From assembly GCA_944472155.2 (NCBI GenBank), contig OX235273.1, forward strand, positions 84,066,793 through 84,130,792: a DNA stretch of 64,000 bases. Direction: 5' to 3'. This document shows positions 25,640 through 38,239 of this stretch, piece by piece (positions within the stretch are counted from its first letter, which is position 1; every line of letters starts with the position of its first letter). The notes below the pieces were generated by a model. That model was given only the letters and a program-made list of their open reading frames with translations. It searched no databases and had not been told where the DNA came from. A program made the translations under genes and the position numbers. The stretch comes from Trichobilharzia szidati. Taxonomy: Eukaryota; Platyhelminthes; Trematoda; Strigeidida; Schistosomatidae.

Positions 25640-26600
25640 TTGTTGTTGGTGTGTGTTATTTCGTGATGTGTGAAAATCATGACACGTGTGAACTTAATTC
25701 ATGTATAGTGTTAATTCTGTATTCTTTACATTCTCATTCAATCCTGGATACAACATAAATGTGTATGTGTGACTGAGTTTTCATCGCCATAAGCATGCTT
25801 CATTCAAGATGTGTCTATATATGTTTAATTTGTTTAATTGAGAAGTTCTGTTCTAATATTCTGCATAAGGAACATTCGAGTTGAAAATTATTTTCGGTGA
25901 CTACTATCTCAGGCTGCTCGGTTTCAAATCTTTAACTGTTTTCATGCAAGGGACGGTAAGTTTGGAAATATAGTCATAGCAGTAAGAGTAAACTTCACCA
26001 TGTGACGAAATGCTTCAGTTTGCCTACTAATCATAATAATCGTATTAATTTCAATTCCCTTCTCAAGGTCTACACACTTTATGAACTATTTTAGGTGTGA
26101 TATAACTTCTTTTACCTATCAATCTCAAAATGTGATTATAATCACAAATATTCTATTGCATATCGCATTATTAATATGAGTATTCACACCTTTTGTTTAA
26201 ATTTCCTCACAGAATGTAGTTTCTTACAAGTCATATGTTAACAAATTTACAATGTGATAATAAATTTGTTGAAGAGTCCCCTTGCCGAATAGTGTGTTCC
26301 TTATGTCACAATGGGAAATGTTATATTTATGATATAATAGTTCTTGCCATTTCGTCAACATTTTTATGTTTCTATCAAATTTCCTCATATGTTCATTTTC
26401 TGAAACTGTCCCACCAAATCACATCTATCAAGGGACTATGTACAGCTGTTTGATTAGGTAAAGACCAATGAAATGATCAATGAAATTCAGAGAGCACTGA
26501 ATAGCTATTTAGTCTGATCTTGAGAATCTTTGGCAGTACACACACATGACTACACACCGGCAGAACCTTAGACCTTCAGATTACGAAACAAAACTAGTTG
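25640..26600. other. Intergenic DNA, no gene seen
   Basis: Upstream flank of gene B. Nothing recognisable beyond the promoter. Confidence 0.4.
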
Positions 26601-26601
26601 A

Positions 26602-26874
26602 TTACTCATGTTCAATATGGTGTTTCAAATAGTCTTTCCTACTAATGCTTCTTGCTGTGTTCTCAAGACATTTCACAATATTTCTATAACATTTAATAGG
26701 TACATAACTAAGGAAGTAAGTGTACTGTTCTTTGAATGTGTCTTCCTCATACATGCTTCTTCCAAGTGAACCATTTTCTTTCCTACTTGTCAAGGCCTCC
26801 GGAAAATAGAGAGTGTTCTCTTGATGCAGTTGTTGCGTCGAAATGAGACAAGGGTGGATATTATTGAATTTCAT
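26602..26874 (-). pseudogene. Penelope-like element RT fragment
   Basis: A 90-codon frame containing ENGSLGRSMYEEDTFKEQY and then CYRNIVKCLENTARS. It aligns with the PLE RT at 44594-45433 (EDGSLQKSIYRKSTWKGQY, CKRGLVNTLYYRARR), the region after the catalytic YVDD motif. No motif upstream or GIY-YIG domain downstream is preserved. Confidence 0.65.
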
Positions 26875-29800
26875 AAATAATTCACTCGTATTAATATTCC
26901 CATGAATTCAGACAACTGTATCGTCCTTATAGTGACAATGTGCGTCAACAGACCACTTTCAATTTCATAAGGTAAATATTCTCTAGAATCGGGTCTGATT
27001 GTGAGCTCATAGAGAGAGGGTAATCACTTGTCCTATTGACTTCGACTAATTGGTTGGCATATGTAGTCCACTGTCTCAACATTTGTGAGCAAGGAGGATG
27101 AATCAGTGGATATTAAAGTATTGTTAGTTACATTCATTCTCAGATATTCTGCAGGAGAAGACAAAGTGCATTAAATCTGTATCTCATACTTTTCTTCGTG
27201 CAAAACTCCACGAATTTCGAACAATCAGTTTTAGTTTCAGTGATATGCTGACTCAAACATATCTAAAACTAAACGAGTAGGATCTTGCGATGTGCACAAT
27301 TTGGGTAGATCTTAAAGTTGTGAAGCGTTGATGTCTGTTGGATTCATCAATTCATACATCGTTGTCGACATCATTACTCTCCAACGCAACTTCCTAAGAC
27401 AATCACTCATTCGTTGCTCAGCTTTGACATTTAAACTGATACTTAGTTTGACTTTTCAAAATCGATAACATTTCTTTCACGCAATCGTCCTCATCTAATA
27501 ACACTGCACCTCAACCATTATCAGACCACTTACAGTTCCCCTCCCATTTCCTCTATATTCTCTTCAAGATTCCATTTCTCGGACAACTGACAAACACTAT
27601 ATAACTGTGTGCTATATAAAATAAACCTACTCAATACAGTACTATGTTTTACCCAAATTATTTCCATACTCTTGTGGCATAATAGTTAAAGACTGTTTTA
27701 TTCCCTCTCTTTCAATCCACCATTACGGAACCTGAATATTCCTCTTACTTAGCATTTATCTACTGCGTCGATCCAAACATTTCTCTGTGTTATTATGTGT
27801 CTCCATTATTTTTCGTCTCACAGATCACTCTATCTTAATCCTTTTTGTGACAAGGTCATTCTTTTTATGACAAGCTCTTCATACCATTGGTGAAGCACCA
27901 TAAAAGCACCGTATTAAATTCTTCTTTAGAAATTCATGCATTTCAAATTAGGAACTTATGAAATTTAATCAAAAACTTTTCTTTAGATGCCATTCCAAAT
28001 TCACTCAGTGAATAGAAACTTCTCAACCATTTAAGCACAAATTACACTCGCTTACGACGTGAGGCTAAGTACAGCAACTGAACGAATTGAAGTGATAATA
28101 ACGCACCTGCGTATGTGCATATTTTTCAGTATGCTAAAAAGCATGAGTTTATATTTCAGGACTAACATTCCTAAAGTGAGAAGCAGTTGCAGTGCTGAAT
28201 ATTTAAGTGGCTTTCATCAGCAATTTTCTTGGAATAAGCTCAGATATTTCTTTGTCATCATCTGTTTTGACAAACACAAACAAACTGATGGAGGCATTTG
28301 AAAGAAACACGGAGTGAAGATTTGTCAGCTCTATATTGCTTAGGTAAACAAATTTATTTGTAAACAGTGACAAATTTAGCGGCTGATAAACCCCTAAAAC
28401 CAGATCAAATGTTGTCCTGTTCACCCGTTCCTATTCATATAAATTGGATTTTGTCTCATGTGTGATGCTTCTGCTATAAGACCCCTTATTACGTACTGAC
28501 TATACTGAATGATTCTATCATTAAGAAAGACAGTGTTATGGTCCCACGTATGAGTACGCCAGGTCGCATTTGAAGATTTTTCAAATTTTTCATGTTCTAT
28601 TAAGCTTCCAGGTGATCAAACAGTAGGTTCAGCATACTCATTGTTCCCACCTTGGCTTCTCAAGGAGGTTGTTCGATGAACATTCTATCACCAGCTGAAC
28701 ATATTATCCCACGAATATAATCATATTTAGAATCTTCAAAGATTCTGTTGAATTTATTATTTACAACTTTGGTGTCATTTTATGTGGCAGTCTATTTAGG
28801 TGAAAACTGTTGTAGTTTATAATTTTATAGTACTTTCTAGGTTACATCCTATGCTAATTTACATTTAGGGATGGAATCTCACAGGAGATCACATATCACT
28901 TCATGAAATGTAGTTAAAGGCTTGTTTCTCAATTATCATTTAATCATAAATAGTTAGTAATAGTTACACAGTGTCAGGATACTTAAATCAGCAAATCTGA
29001 GCTAACTTCGATTTTGATCCTACATGATCCTAGCATCAAACATGACGTATCCCGAAAAACCTTATCCTTTACTCTGTCCAAACAACATCTAGTTATTTGA
29101 GTAAGCAGAGATGAGTTTAAAGATACTCCATCATTGTCGTAGACATTGATCCAGAGGCTGATGCTGCCCTTACTGAAACAACCTCCTGATACCAATATGA
29201 TAAATTTTGTAGATCAACCATTTTGGTTGGGTGTATTTTTGAATTTCAACACTTTCGTTGTATAAGGAATGCCTCAATCTCTTAAATGCCAAATGACGAT
29301 CATAATTAAAGTAACGCACACTATGATGGTAAGTGATTTTAGTCAATTCACTACCCAGATTATCTTTCTGATACATGAACGTCTTCGAGAGAGCTCGTCT
29401 TGACTAATATAGCTTATTGGGTCATTCTGATACATATGCTCAAATAGAATGTCAAGGTGACGAGTTTTACTCTTGATGGGACATCGAATTCTAAAGTTCA
29501 TATATACACCATAGGCGGTGGATATAATGCAATCATTAACTATCAAAGCAAGGTGGTATCAGGCAAACTAAAATATTGAATGATTATTGTCTGAGGTCTT
29601 TGCACAGTTTGTCTGATTTCTTCAGGCAAAGTTATGTGCGAATACGTTCGCTGGAGAACGCCAGCTACACTGTCAAGACAATTATGCTGTAGAAATCTTG
29701 TGAAAATATAAATTCTCAGGACAGTTTGTGATTCCCATTGTGGATCAATGTGAATGGATGAATTACGAAACAGATGAAATATGCAGAAGCAATAACTAAC

Positions 29801-30060
29801 CGGTAGACAAGTACAGTTAATGAGATATTCATCAGCAAGACAGAAATGTCAACTTTCTGAGATGGAAAACTTCAACTTGAGATCCAAATAACGAACAGTT
29901 ATGTCCTTCGTATGCTATTGTTCACCTCGAAAATCGAAAAATTCGTAGTTATTTAAATGCCACAGGTGATACTATTCTAAACGGACGTATACACCCTCAT
30001 CAATTATCCATTTTTCGAAAGATCTTCAAGAAATAAATGATATGTGCTAAGAAGAACTTC
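26875..30060. other. Intergenic DNA downstream of gene C, no gene identified
   Basis: Small ORFs (28059-28301 plus; 28983-29546 minus in three overlapping frames) have no recognisable domain. Unlike the 3' flanks of genes A and B, no copy of the segmental duplication was recognised here. Confidence 0.4.
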
Positions 30061-30064
30061 TTAG

Positions 30065-30070
30065 TTTATT
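30065..30070 (-). terminator. Gene C polyadenylation signal AATAAA
   Basis: AATAAA on the minus strand about 50 nt downstream of the gene C stop codon. Confidence 0.5.
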
Positions 30071-30121
30071 TCGTAAAACATGTTTATGTTCAGTGATTTA
30101 CTGGTTTCGGTACCAAAAGCT

Positions 30122-30283
30122 TTATCCATCGTCAACATCAGCCAATCTTATCTCCCTCTCACCGAAATCGAATACAGTGTAGAATTTTCTCATGAATACA
30201 TCGCCAAGAATCCAGAATCCCTTGGACACTTTACCACTGCCTCTAAAAGGTGATAGACAGTCTGTTGATAGCCAGTTGGAATC
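30122..30283 (-). CDS. Gene C exon 6 and stop
   Basis: 162 nt, acceptor ATTTCAG, stop TAA. Contains DCLSPF, FWILGDVF and YTVFDFGE; ends in VDDG. Confidence 0.88.
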   Translation of the reverse strand, partial: DSNWLSTDCLSPFRGSGKVSKGFWILGDVFMRKFYTVFDFGEREIRLADVDDG

Positions 30284-33200
30284 CTGAAATGTGAAAATGG
30301 AAAGACCTTCTTCAGATTTCTTTAATTCAGTGTCTAGCAATGACTGCAGATAATAATTGCATCAGAATTCTAATTCAACTACTTCGTCATTTTATCTCAC
30401 CCACTATCGCAATTTTAATTTCATCGTACCTGATCAATCTGCTTGGATTCTTGAAATTTGTCCTATTGATATTTGAGTCACTGTGAGTCATTTAGCTGAT
30501 CAGCTGTACGTTCCTCTTCGAGAATCCGAATGCAACAGAAGATCTCGAAGTTGCTGAATCTAGTGAGCAACAAAGATATTCCCTGTTTTTGTTATAGGTA
30601 GAACAGTGTATTATTAGGCATATATTTGTGATAGGTGCTCGGAATCGGGGACGAAGGACTTAGTCAACCTAATGCCGACTTTGTGACACGACTGCATTGA
30701 AATAGTTCCATGAAAATGCTTATTAGGAGAACATATCCCTCACAAAGAAAAACTTACTCCGATAAATGAATAACAGTGACACTGTCTATCTGTTCACATG
30801 GAGTTCAAAATGTGTTGAAATTTATTTCATAACAACAAGTATGATTTAGGCGTTTTTGTAAGATGGATGACTTACTTTGACTGACTCAGCGATACCTGGC
30901 AATCATTTCGGGCATACTTTATTCACTGACGATTTGAAATAAAATGATGGTTGAAATATTCACAACGAAGAATGAATAAACGTTTGCTCATCACAGAATA
31001 TCAGAAAATTCAACTGAAAATCTATACTTACTTTAACCACGTAATCTTTTGCTTGATATACATATCTTCTCTCCTTGAAGATAAACTCAATGGGAGGAAG
31101 GTTATTGAGATTACTGCAGTCGACTTTATACTCCCCATCCGTTGCAGATACGGCACCGAGTTGGGAATTAATTTTACCCACCACTGCATTAGATCCGACT
31201 ATCAAGGATGTCCCAGTATCTATAATACCAGAGCATGCTGCATCGCAATACTCCACTCCATTCACCTTCAAGCTAAACAGGGTAAAACGTAGTTGGAACA
31301 TTAACTAGTCTCTACAACAAATGGTGTATTGATCACAAAACTACTCTTCCTAATAAGCAGTAATTATGTTGTCTCTAACGTCACTAACTACACTCGCCCA
31401 ATAAATCTGTACTTTTTGTCGAGTTTACATGCACAAACACACACCACTGAATTATTTAATCTGATTTGGTCCCACGTGCTTATTGACTACACATTTCATA
31501 TTGATTTTAGCAACAGTCAAAATCAACTGACTATTATTCAATCGGGTACCATTACCACAATATAATTTCTGATATGAATCTAGCTTGGCTTTAGTGACTT
31601 TTCTGAGCCAAAGATTAATGTATAAATAGTTGTGGAGTCTGAAGGAGAATCTATCAAAAGCAACTATCCCCTCTAATTGTTTTGCTCTGAAAACATATCA
31701 ATACTACAGAACTATGAGTAAATTGGGTTTGCTGAATGTGAGCTCCAGGGTTGACAACAGAAGCATATGATGATAAAATTTAGTGAACATATGGTGAACT
31801 GAACCCACCTAATGGAGACAACAAAAGTCTATTGAAAATCCGCAGGATAAAAGACAATAACGACAATAATGGCGTGAAGTAAACTAGGCGAAGAGGAGTA
31901 AGAAGAGAGTAATCCAAAATGAAATTATGAGGTGAATGTGTGGTGACGGCTGTCAGCAAGACAAAATTGTAGACAATAACTGACGTCAATGTTTACGTCC
32001 CGAATCACGGTCATGAGAAAAGACAATAACAAGAAGAAAGACTAACCTTGGGGAACTCAACAACCAATCAAAGCAGACTTAGCGTGTGCAAATACCATTC
32101 GCAGATATATGGATAACCTTGTAAGCAACGGTCACAAGCAGTACACAATAGCCTTCAGCAAGAAAATCCAACTAGAAGACTTTGCTTCTCTGCTAAAATA
32201 ACGAATTATAATGTACAAAAAAATCTATAAATATCTCTTGATTTTCTCAATAAACTATTTGTCGCCTGGCCCTTGTCTTCTGTCTTTACAAATGTACAGT
32301 TTTGCGCACACATGTCAATTGTGTTCTCATTCATCTCTGTATCTTCAGGAGATGTAACCACAGATTGTTTGGTGCTCAGTATACAACTGCAAATTCCTCA
32401 TCTGTTTTATGCGATGTTCACTATCCACTAAATGCGGTTAGTTCACACTAGTTATTCACCTGATTGCTGCTTTTCCAAGCCAAACTCGCACATGAATACG
32501 GCCTAAACAACTAACTCCACAGAACCCGCTAAATATGTATACACGTGCTGATGTGACCATCAATGGTAACTTACCTTTAATGCAATTTTTCAGTATAGGT
32601 CCGGTTCAGAAATTAGTGTGTAATTTCGAGGCAATGAAATTTCTTTCAATAGTCCTAATCAACCTGCGACTTAATTTATCAGTAGATATGGCGCCCACGA
32701 ATTGCACCTTTATGTACTTATACTCTGAAACATTTTCTCACAGTTCTGATTTTCATTTACTGGCTGATAAATTCTACAATTTTTGTATTTGTAGCCACAA
32801 AGTTTAGATGAGAACTGACTGCAAAGAAATGCTTGCCCAAGTTAATCTTGTTCCGGATATACTATGGCGATATCAATGTAAACGATTAATTTTCAATTAT
32901 TTGGAATTTTCAAATCTCATCTCGTTCAGTGAATGAATGCGAGAATGTATGACTTTTATTACTATGACACACAAGAATCGCCATTATGATAAAGTACTTC
33001 GCTAAGATGATACGAATGTGATAAGCATACAATTGTTTCCTGCGATCTTCATATGCATATGAAAGATGATGAATTCTTTGTAAATAACTTCATTCAAGTA
33101 TGCACTAATTACCTTTTGATACTAACAATCCAACGATTCGCAGAGAGGACAGGCAAGTTTTCGAAATCTCCAGTAAAATATTCAGGATCAACACCACCCA

Positions 33201-36200
33201 GCACCATCTCTCCACCAGCAAGACCATTCTTCCTACAAAATACAAGAAATAATAATTGTGTGTTGATTACAAAGCTAGAGGTGAGTTCAAATTTGTATTT
33301 CATCAATGGGAAAGTGAATGGTAATCATAGTAAACGTGTCGTAGAAATTTACGTAAAATTCCAATGCATAGTAATATTACTCATAAGGTAATCTAGCAGC
33401 AGTTTCGAAATATCATGCCACATTTTCTTTCATACATTCTTGGGGCTGGGAGATGGCGCTCATACTGAATAGTCGTCGAGTATACATTTATCAAGTGCAA
33501 TCCTTATCACTAGGTGAAAAGATGTTCGAAAGCGTATTTCAGAATGATAGTAAGAAACACTTACACAAACTGTGGTGGAACTAGGGAATGAATTAACTAT
33601 TAGCTCCAACATATTTTAGCACTCATAAATCTCTGATTCCGCACGTCTTTGTGCTTACTGTTTCTACATTCGGATGTGATAAACTTTCACAGTGCTGCGA
33701 CTGGTTATTGTTTCAAATCTTGTAGTGCCATTAGACATCATGGAGGGGAAAGTTTGTATTCGTTCTCTTGTTACTCAAATGTAGTGTCGAGTATTATGAT
33801 TTTAAACAACGATATCATTTAGTAAGTACCTTGGATGCTTGTATCACTTAAAATTAATCATCACTTGAACATCTTGCATGTGATCGACCCACTCACTGGA
33901 ACTCATGAATATGAGGAGTAGATTATGCCAAAAGCTTCACCTTTCGTGTGACATCCTTTTTATGGTTGGTGCTTCGTACTCTCTTCATCACCAGATATCC
34001 CCTATTAACGCTCATGCAAAATAATTCATTCATTTTGAAACAATATTTCACGAAATCTTACGATCAATTTCACAACAAAATATTGTGCTCTGCTTTGGTC
34101 TAAAGCTACTTGAACGTATTTACTTCTCTGTATTCCAAATAACAAACTAACACATAATGTGGAAACAGACATTGGTGAATATCAGTAAATCTTTGATACA
34201 TCCATAGATCATTGCAACTGCCCTGATATCGTGCTGTAAACTGAGGACCTACCGACTCAGGTAGAATGAAAACACTGGATCCATATCCTTGGATTGAGAG
34301 AGTATGTTGGGGAAGAATGGAGTGTTCCCATATATTGACACATTTCTCCTTGACATACCAATTATTCCATCGAATTCATTAGCAAAGAAGTCATCAGAGA
34401 ATACATTTGTTACTTCAGCAAACGCCTGGTTGCGAATAACTAAGGAGTTTATCTAAAACCAGTGTTACTTCAAACCGTGAAACCACAATACCTGCATTGT
34501 ATCCATGCTCCAAAATCCAGAGTAACTGCCAACGATGTATTTTACCTCAAACTTTGTTCCATTTGACTGATAAGTTGATGATTTCGAACTGTCATAAAAT
34601 CGAATGAACCAACACGAGATATCTAGAAACCAACATTTTCTTGATGGAAGCCAGGTGTCGGTTGATCCTGTGTCGAAGAGTACACGAAACGTTTGTGGTG
34701 GCGTTCCCACTAGTAATTCTCCATAGTACTGAAACTTAAATGACCATTACGATTAACAGAACACAAAATGATAGTGTTTGGCAATTTTTGATAATCCTGC
34801 ACTTTGTACAATGAAAAAATACAGGTAGGCAATTTTATAAATTTCCACCAATTTTCCTTATCCTTACGAAAGTGATATCCTCGAATAAAATAATATTGAA
34901 TTAAAACTCATCAGAATATTACTGGCATTGAATTTTCGTTAGCTATTGAGCATTTAAGACTGTCACATGTGACCATCACTAGTAATGTCAAGGAGTCTAA
35001 TAAGATCACTGCACAAAAGTAACGCCACAAAATATCATATTTTTGGTAGATGCCTTGCATTTCTATTGGAACTAAGAGATCCGGAGACATATCTCCTTTT
35101 TATACGGTCCTCTTTCTTTAGTTTCAGCTGATAGTTAAACTGCTTTCAAGCCTTCACTTCCCTCCACATGACTTCCTCCTTGTCATTTCTGGAAGCCCGA
35201 CTTTTCGGTTAACATTCACATTCCCATTGAGGGATCACACCTCGTGTGAGTCGGTGGCACAAAGGTGGGATGTTAGCCGGCCACGCAAATGGTCCGGGGT
35301 TCGATCCCCGACCGACGGGCCCATTTTCCTCGCAAAACCAGTAGTAGGATTGGTAAGGCTGTGAAGGTTGGACATGAGGCTAGCAACCCCATCCATGAAA
35401 ATAAAGAACACGGCTACAGAAACTTCAAGTCTCTGGCTTGAAGCCCTATGTTCCACTGGGAGCGTGAAGGAATAAAAAGAACTTCATGGTATTCACGATG
35501 CATACACAATCAGTGTCCATCTCTTTCTGTACACGTTTTCGGCATTAGGTTATTGTTTGTTTCGTTGACAGAGTTCCTTGTTGTTTGTGCTTTATAACCG
35601 AGAAGACAGCTGTAGACGAAATTTTCAAACGGCCTGTCTAAGATGCCTTTTGTGACACACTATACCTCTGAATCATATAGAAAGACTGACTGAACATTAT
35701 TGTAGAAATTCGAATCTCCTTCCTTGTGCGTAGTGCTTTCGAACGGCACACTGTCTCCAATGGAGTGAACACCGTTCCTGCTTTGAGATCCTCAGCTATA
35801 TCGTCTATTTTGACTGTCTTTTCTGCAAAGTTTCCATCCTAAACTGATTGTAGCACAACACCTCTGACTGTTTAAGTTGTCACCCAATATGTGGCTGAGG
35901 ATGAACAAGAGTGTGATTCTAGCACACAATTAAGTTGCCTTTACTTCGAACTGGCAGGTACCTGTCTTTCTTTCCACACATTCTTCAGTAGCGGAATATA
36001 GATAATCGCTTGGATCTCTACCTCCATCCCTAATACTTTTTTAGTTAAGGGAATTCAATCTGGTCCCTCTACTTCCCCGTCCTACAGTAATTGTATGGCA
36101 TTTCTTATTTCTGATTTCGTCGAACATTTGTATTTGCGAAACGTTGTGTGTCTGCTGGTTGAATTTCTGGATAGGTGTCCTTTGAAATTGTCTGCTCAAT

Positions 36201-38142
36201 GTTTCGGTTGTTTCACTACTTTTTTTCAATAGCTTCATTGCATTTGCCTCCTCCAGGATTGCGACCTGATTACTTGGATAATGTGAGGTCTCTTTTGGAT
36301 TGTCGGTCTTCTGATTAAGCAGCTGGTATGCAGTAAAAGAGACATCATCTTTCCTAGCACTCTCCTTTACTCTTTCGTTCATTGCTGTGTAGGTTATATT
36401 TAGCTGCTGCTCTCGTTTTTCATCTTTTCCCTGGCTTACCTTGTACCACACTGTCCTTGTTTCCTTTACAGATTTCAGTTATCGATGTGAACCACATATT
36501 ATTTTGCCTAATCTGCTTGACTAAAATGAGTATAAAGCATTCAAGGCGACTTTCTCATTTCTCTCCTTCACTTTCTGTATGTTAAACCAGAATTGTGGTC
36601 TACTTCTTGCCCTTCGAAGACTTCCCAGTTCATCTTTAGGATTGCTTACACTAGATAAAAGTCTGAACCTACAACTATTCCCTCGTCCTTCTTGTACCCA
36701 GGTAGATGCGTTTATCTTTTCTTGAGACTGAAATGTATTCTATCTGATTTTTGATGTGTTCATGAGAAGATATAGTGGAGAATTTGCTGGAATCTGTGAC
36801 TCTCGGAATTGCCTACCAAAGAGTCAGTAATCTAGTCCAACTACCTAGACGAGCCGCTTTCACGATGTCACCAACAGCAATGAAGGCTCTCGCAGAGTGG
36901 AGAAGAATCTACCTTGAGATTATGACAACGGGACTCAAGCTTGTTAACAGTCATGGAGCCAACTGAATAAGACTGCAGAGAACATACATGCTACCGAATC
37001 CCCATGTTCCAGTCGGAATCCAACAAATAATAATAAAATATTTATCGTCCATATACATACTAAATAATCATCCATTACGAGGTTATCGGTGATATTACTT
37101 TGTGTCCCAATATGGCTTTGAATTTGACATGAAAGATTTTGATATAAACAAGTAAAATTCCATTACACGCATGACATTTACATTTGACAAATATTTTCCC
37201 GCATTTCCGCTTATCTGCTAGTTCATTGAGAAAATTATTAATGAATGTGGTGTTGTGTTCTCATATCCCAAATACAGTCACTCACCATGTAATGAGTGAT
37301 GTGTGAGTTATGGGTCAGCGATCACATCACATCTCTTACCATATAGCAGCATTCAGAAACTGACAGTGAGCATTGTGATGTGATCATGTCAATGAGTTTA
37401 GAAACATCTGTCAGTCATTGTTATTTCAGTTTGAGATTTATAAGATCAAGTCGAATAACTACTTTCTTCATTGGTATTCTGGATTCAGAAAGTGAAATAG
37501 AGTCGACTTTCAATATTCAGATGATGCGTGGTATTGTATAATTAACTGCAATTGTAACCACGAGATTATCGGCACGATGGATAGTAATCATACATCGTCC
37601 GTAGATTGCTCAGAATTATTAGGAATAATGCCTGTAATTTAGTCAGAAGTAGGAAATATTATGATTTCCCTGTCTGATTCTAAAGTATCCTAACTTCTTC
37701 TGCTGTAGCCCGCATATGAAATATTCGAAAACATTCGATTCACACTATTATCTTCATGAAATTAATGTACACTACTAAATATGACCAGATAATACTTCTA
37801 GACTATTAGTAATGAATAGCACTGCATAAATGTTCAGCGACAGATTTAACCAGTTATTTCAGTATACAGATATATCCTATTCACTTAGTATTACAGATGT
37901 CAGTGACACTCCGAATAAGCTGACATTAATTAAAGTCAACCTACATCGTAGTAATTGTGCAGCTGTTCTGCTGTTGGTGTATCTCCACTATTCCATAAAT
38001 TTGTCCACCTTCGTTGTAATGCCCGGAGCTGTTTTCGAAACGGATTTAGCACAGACTTTATTCCAGACACTGGATGCAGACGAATTTTGATAATCTCAGA
38101 GTTCACACAGTGTAGACAGATGAGAAGTATGATCACGTTCAT
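30122..38142 (-). CDS. Aspartic protease C, cathepsin D-like, intact
   Basis: Family A1 aspartic endopeptidase, 387 residues in six exons: 37945-38142, 34492-34734, 34253-34452, 33113-33232, 31032-31272 and 30122-30283. The signal peptide (MNVIILLICLHCVNS) is followed by a propeptide and then the two-lobed enzyme. First catalytic motif DTGS at 87-90 (Asp87) with TDTW; flap Tyr132 in KYIVGS, where most family members have Y-G-T/S-G-S; second motif DTGT at Asp272; WILGDVF and FYTVFDFGE near the C-terminus. Cysteines at 100/107 and 263/267. It is close in length to cathepsin D precursors. In blood flukes such enzymes act in gut or lysosomal digestion of host protein; that role here is inferred from the family. 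The altered flap and the T-D-T-W in place of S-N-L-W suggest unusual specificity. Introns 1 and 4 are long; intron 1 carries a SINE and RTE pieces. Confidence 0.9.
31032..31272 (-). CDS. Gene C exon 5 (second catalytic Asp)
   Basis: 241 nt, acceptor TGTTTAG, donor GTAAGT. Contains CSGIIDTGTSLIVG and LPPIEFIF. Confidence 0.88.
33113..33232 (-). CDS. Gene C exon 4
   Basis: 120 nt, acceptor TTTTGTAG, donor GTAATT. Codes for NGLAGGEMVLGGVDPEYF. Confidence 0.85.
34253..34452 (-). CDS. Gene C exon 3
   Basis: 200 nt, acceptor TTTTAG, donor GTAGGT. It is separated from exon 2 by an intron of only 39 bp, the same size as in genes A and B. Codes for [25 protein letters not shown] and SFYLSR. Confidence 0.85.
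34492..34734 (-). CDS. Gene C exon 2 (DTGS motif)
   Basis: 243 nt; acceptor TTTAAG (an alternative CAG six bases later would drop two residues in frame); donor GTATTG. Confidence 0.85.
35243..35480 (+). mobile_element. tRNA-derived SINE with an RTE-related body and tail
   Basis: The 5' part is tRNA-like: a GTCGGT/ACCGAC acceptor-type pairing and a B box GGTTCGATCCC at about 35297-35307. The body (GAGGCTAGCAACCCC, then GGCTACAGAAACTTCA) matches 21072-21122 in the 5' region of the intron 3 RTE, and the end (AAGCCCTATGTTCC) matches that RTE's 3' end near 23605-23620. It is therefore a SINE built from a tRNA and RTE sequence, probably mobilised by RTE. It lies in intron 1 of gene C, antisense to the gene. 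Confidence 0.8.
35560..36640 (-). mobile_element. RTE fragment, internally deleted
   Basis: The minus-strand frame at 36041-36451 has AMNERVKESARKDD and, later, FDEIRNKKCHTITVGRGS, which align with [13 protein letters not shown] and the start of the RT domain in the 20.7-kb RTE. Sequence near 35596-35640 matches its 3' part; the RT core between them is missing. Confidence 0.6.
36825..37035 (+). mobile_element. RTE endonuclease piece and 3' tail, opposite orientation
   Basis: Plus-strand frame MSPTAMKALAEWRR and EIMTTGLKLV matches the endonuclease stretch MSPTPTKALIQWE and RIMTTKFNS of the RTE at 55.9 kb. An RTE-like 3' tail (CCCATGTTCCAGT, then an ATA-rich run) follows at 36998-37035. It is inverted relative to the adjacent fragment. 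Confidence 0.6.
37945..38142 (-). CDS. Gene C exon 1
   Basis: 198 nt, ends in phase 0 at donor GTAGGT. Codes for the signal peptide and propeptide. Confidence 0.85.
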
Positions 38143-38200
38143 TATAATGAATATTAGAAGTATTAAAATTAATTATTTCTTTGTGTTTAAATCTACATAC

Positions 38201-38239
38201 TTATATTGATATGCTCATTGCTACACAAATGCTGATTGG
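38201..38239 (-). promoter_or_regulatory. Gene C promoter block (CCAAT plus TATA-like)
   Basis: CCAATCAG and GAGCATATCAATATAA on the minus strand, 60-97 bp upstream of the ATG, the same arrangement as in genes A and B. Confidence 0.6.

Noticed and set aside
28983..29546. Three overlapping minus-strand ORFs as a decayed protein gene
   Set aside because: They could be one frameshifted frame, but no residue pattern matches any family I know; left as unassigned.
30951..31292. 113-codon plus-strand ORF over gene C exon 5
   Set aside because: It is the antisense shadow of a well supported protease exon.
31780..32300. Possible further mobile element in intron 4 of gene C
   Set aside because: Composition differs slightly and an AATAAA is present near 32250, but no motif, repeat end or second copy was seen.
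35243..35312. Functional tRNA gene
   Set aside because: B box and partial acceptor pairing are present, but the anticodon arm is poor and the unit continues into an RTE-derived body; a SINE head fits better.
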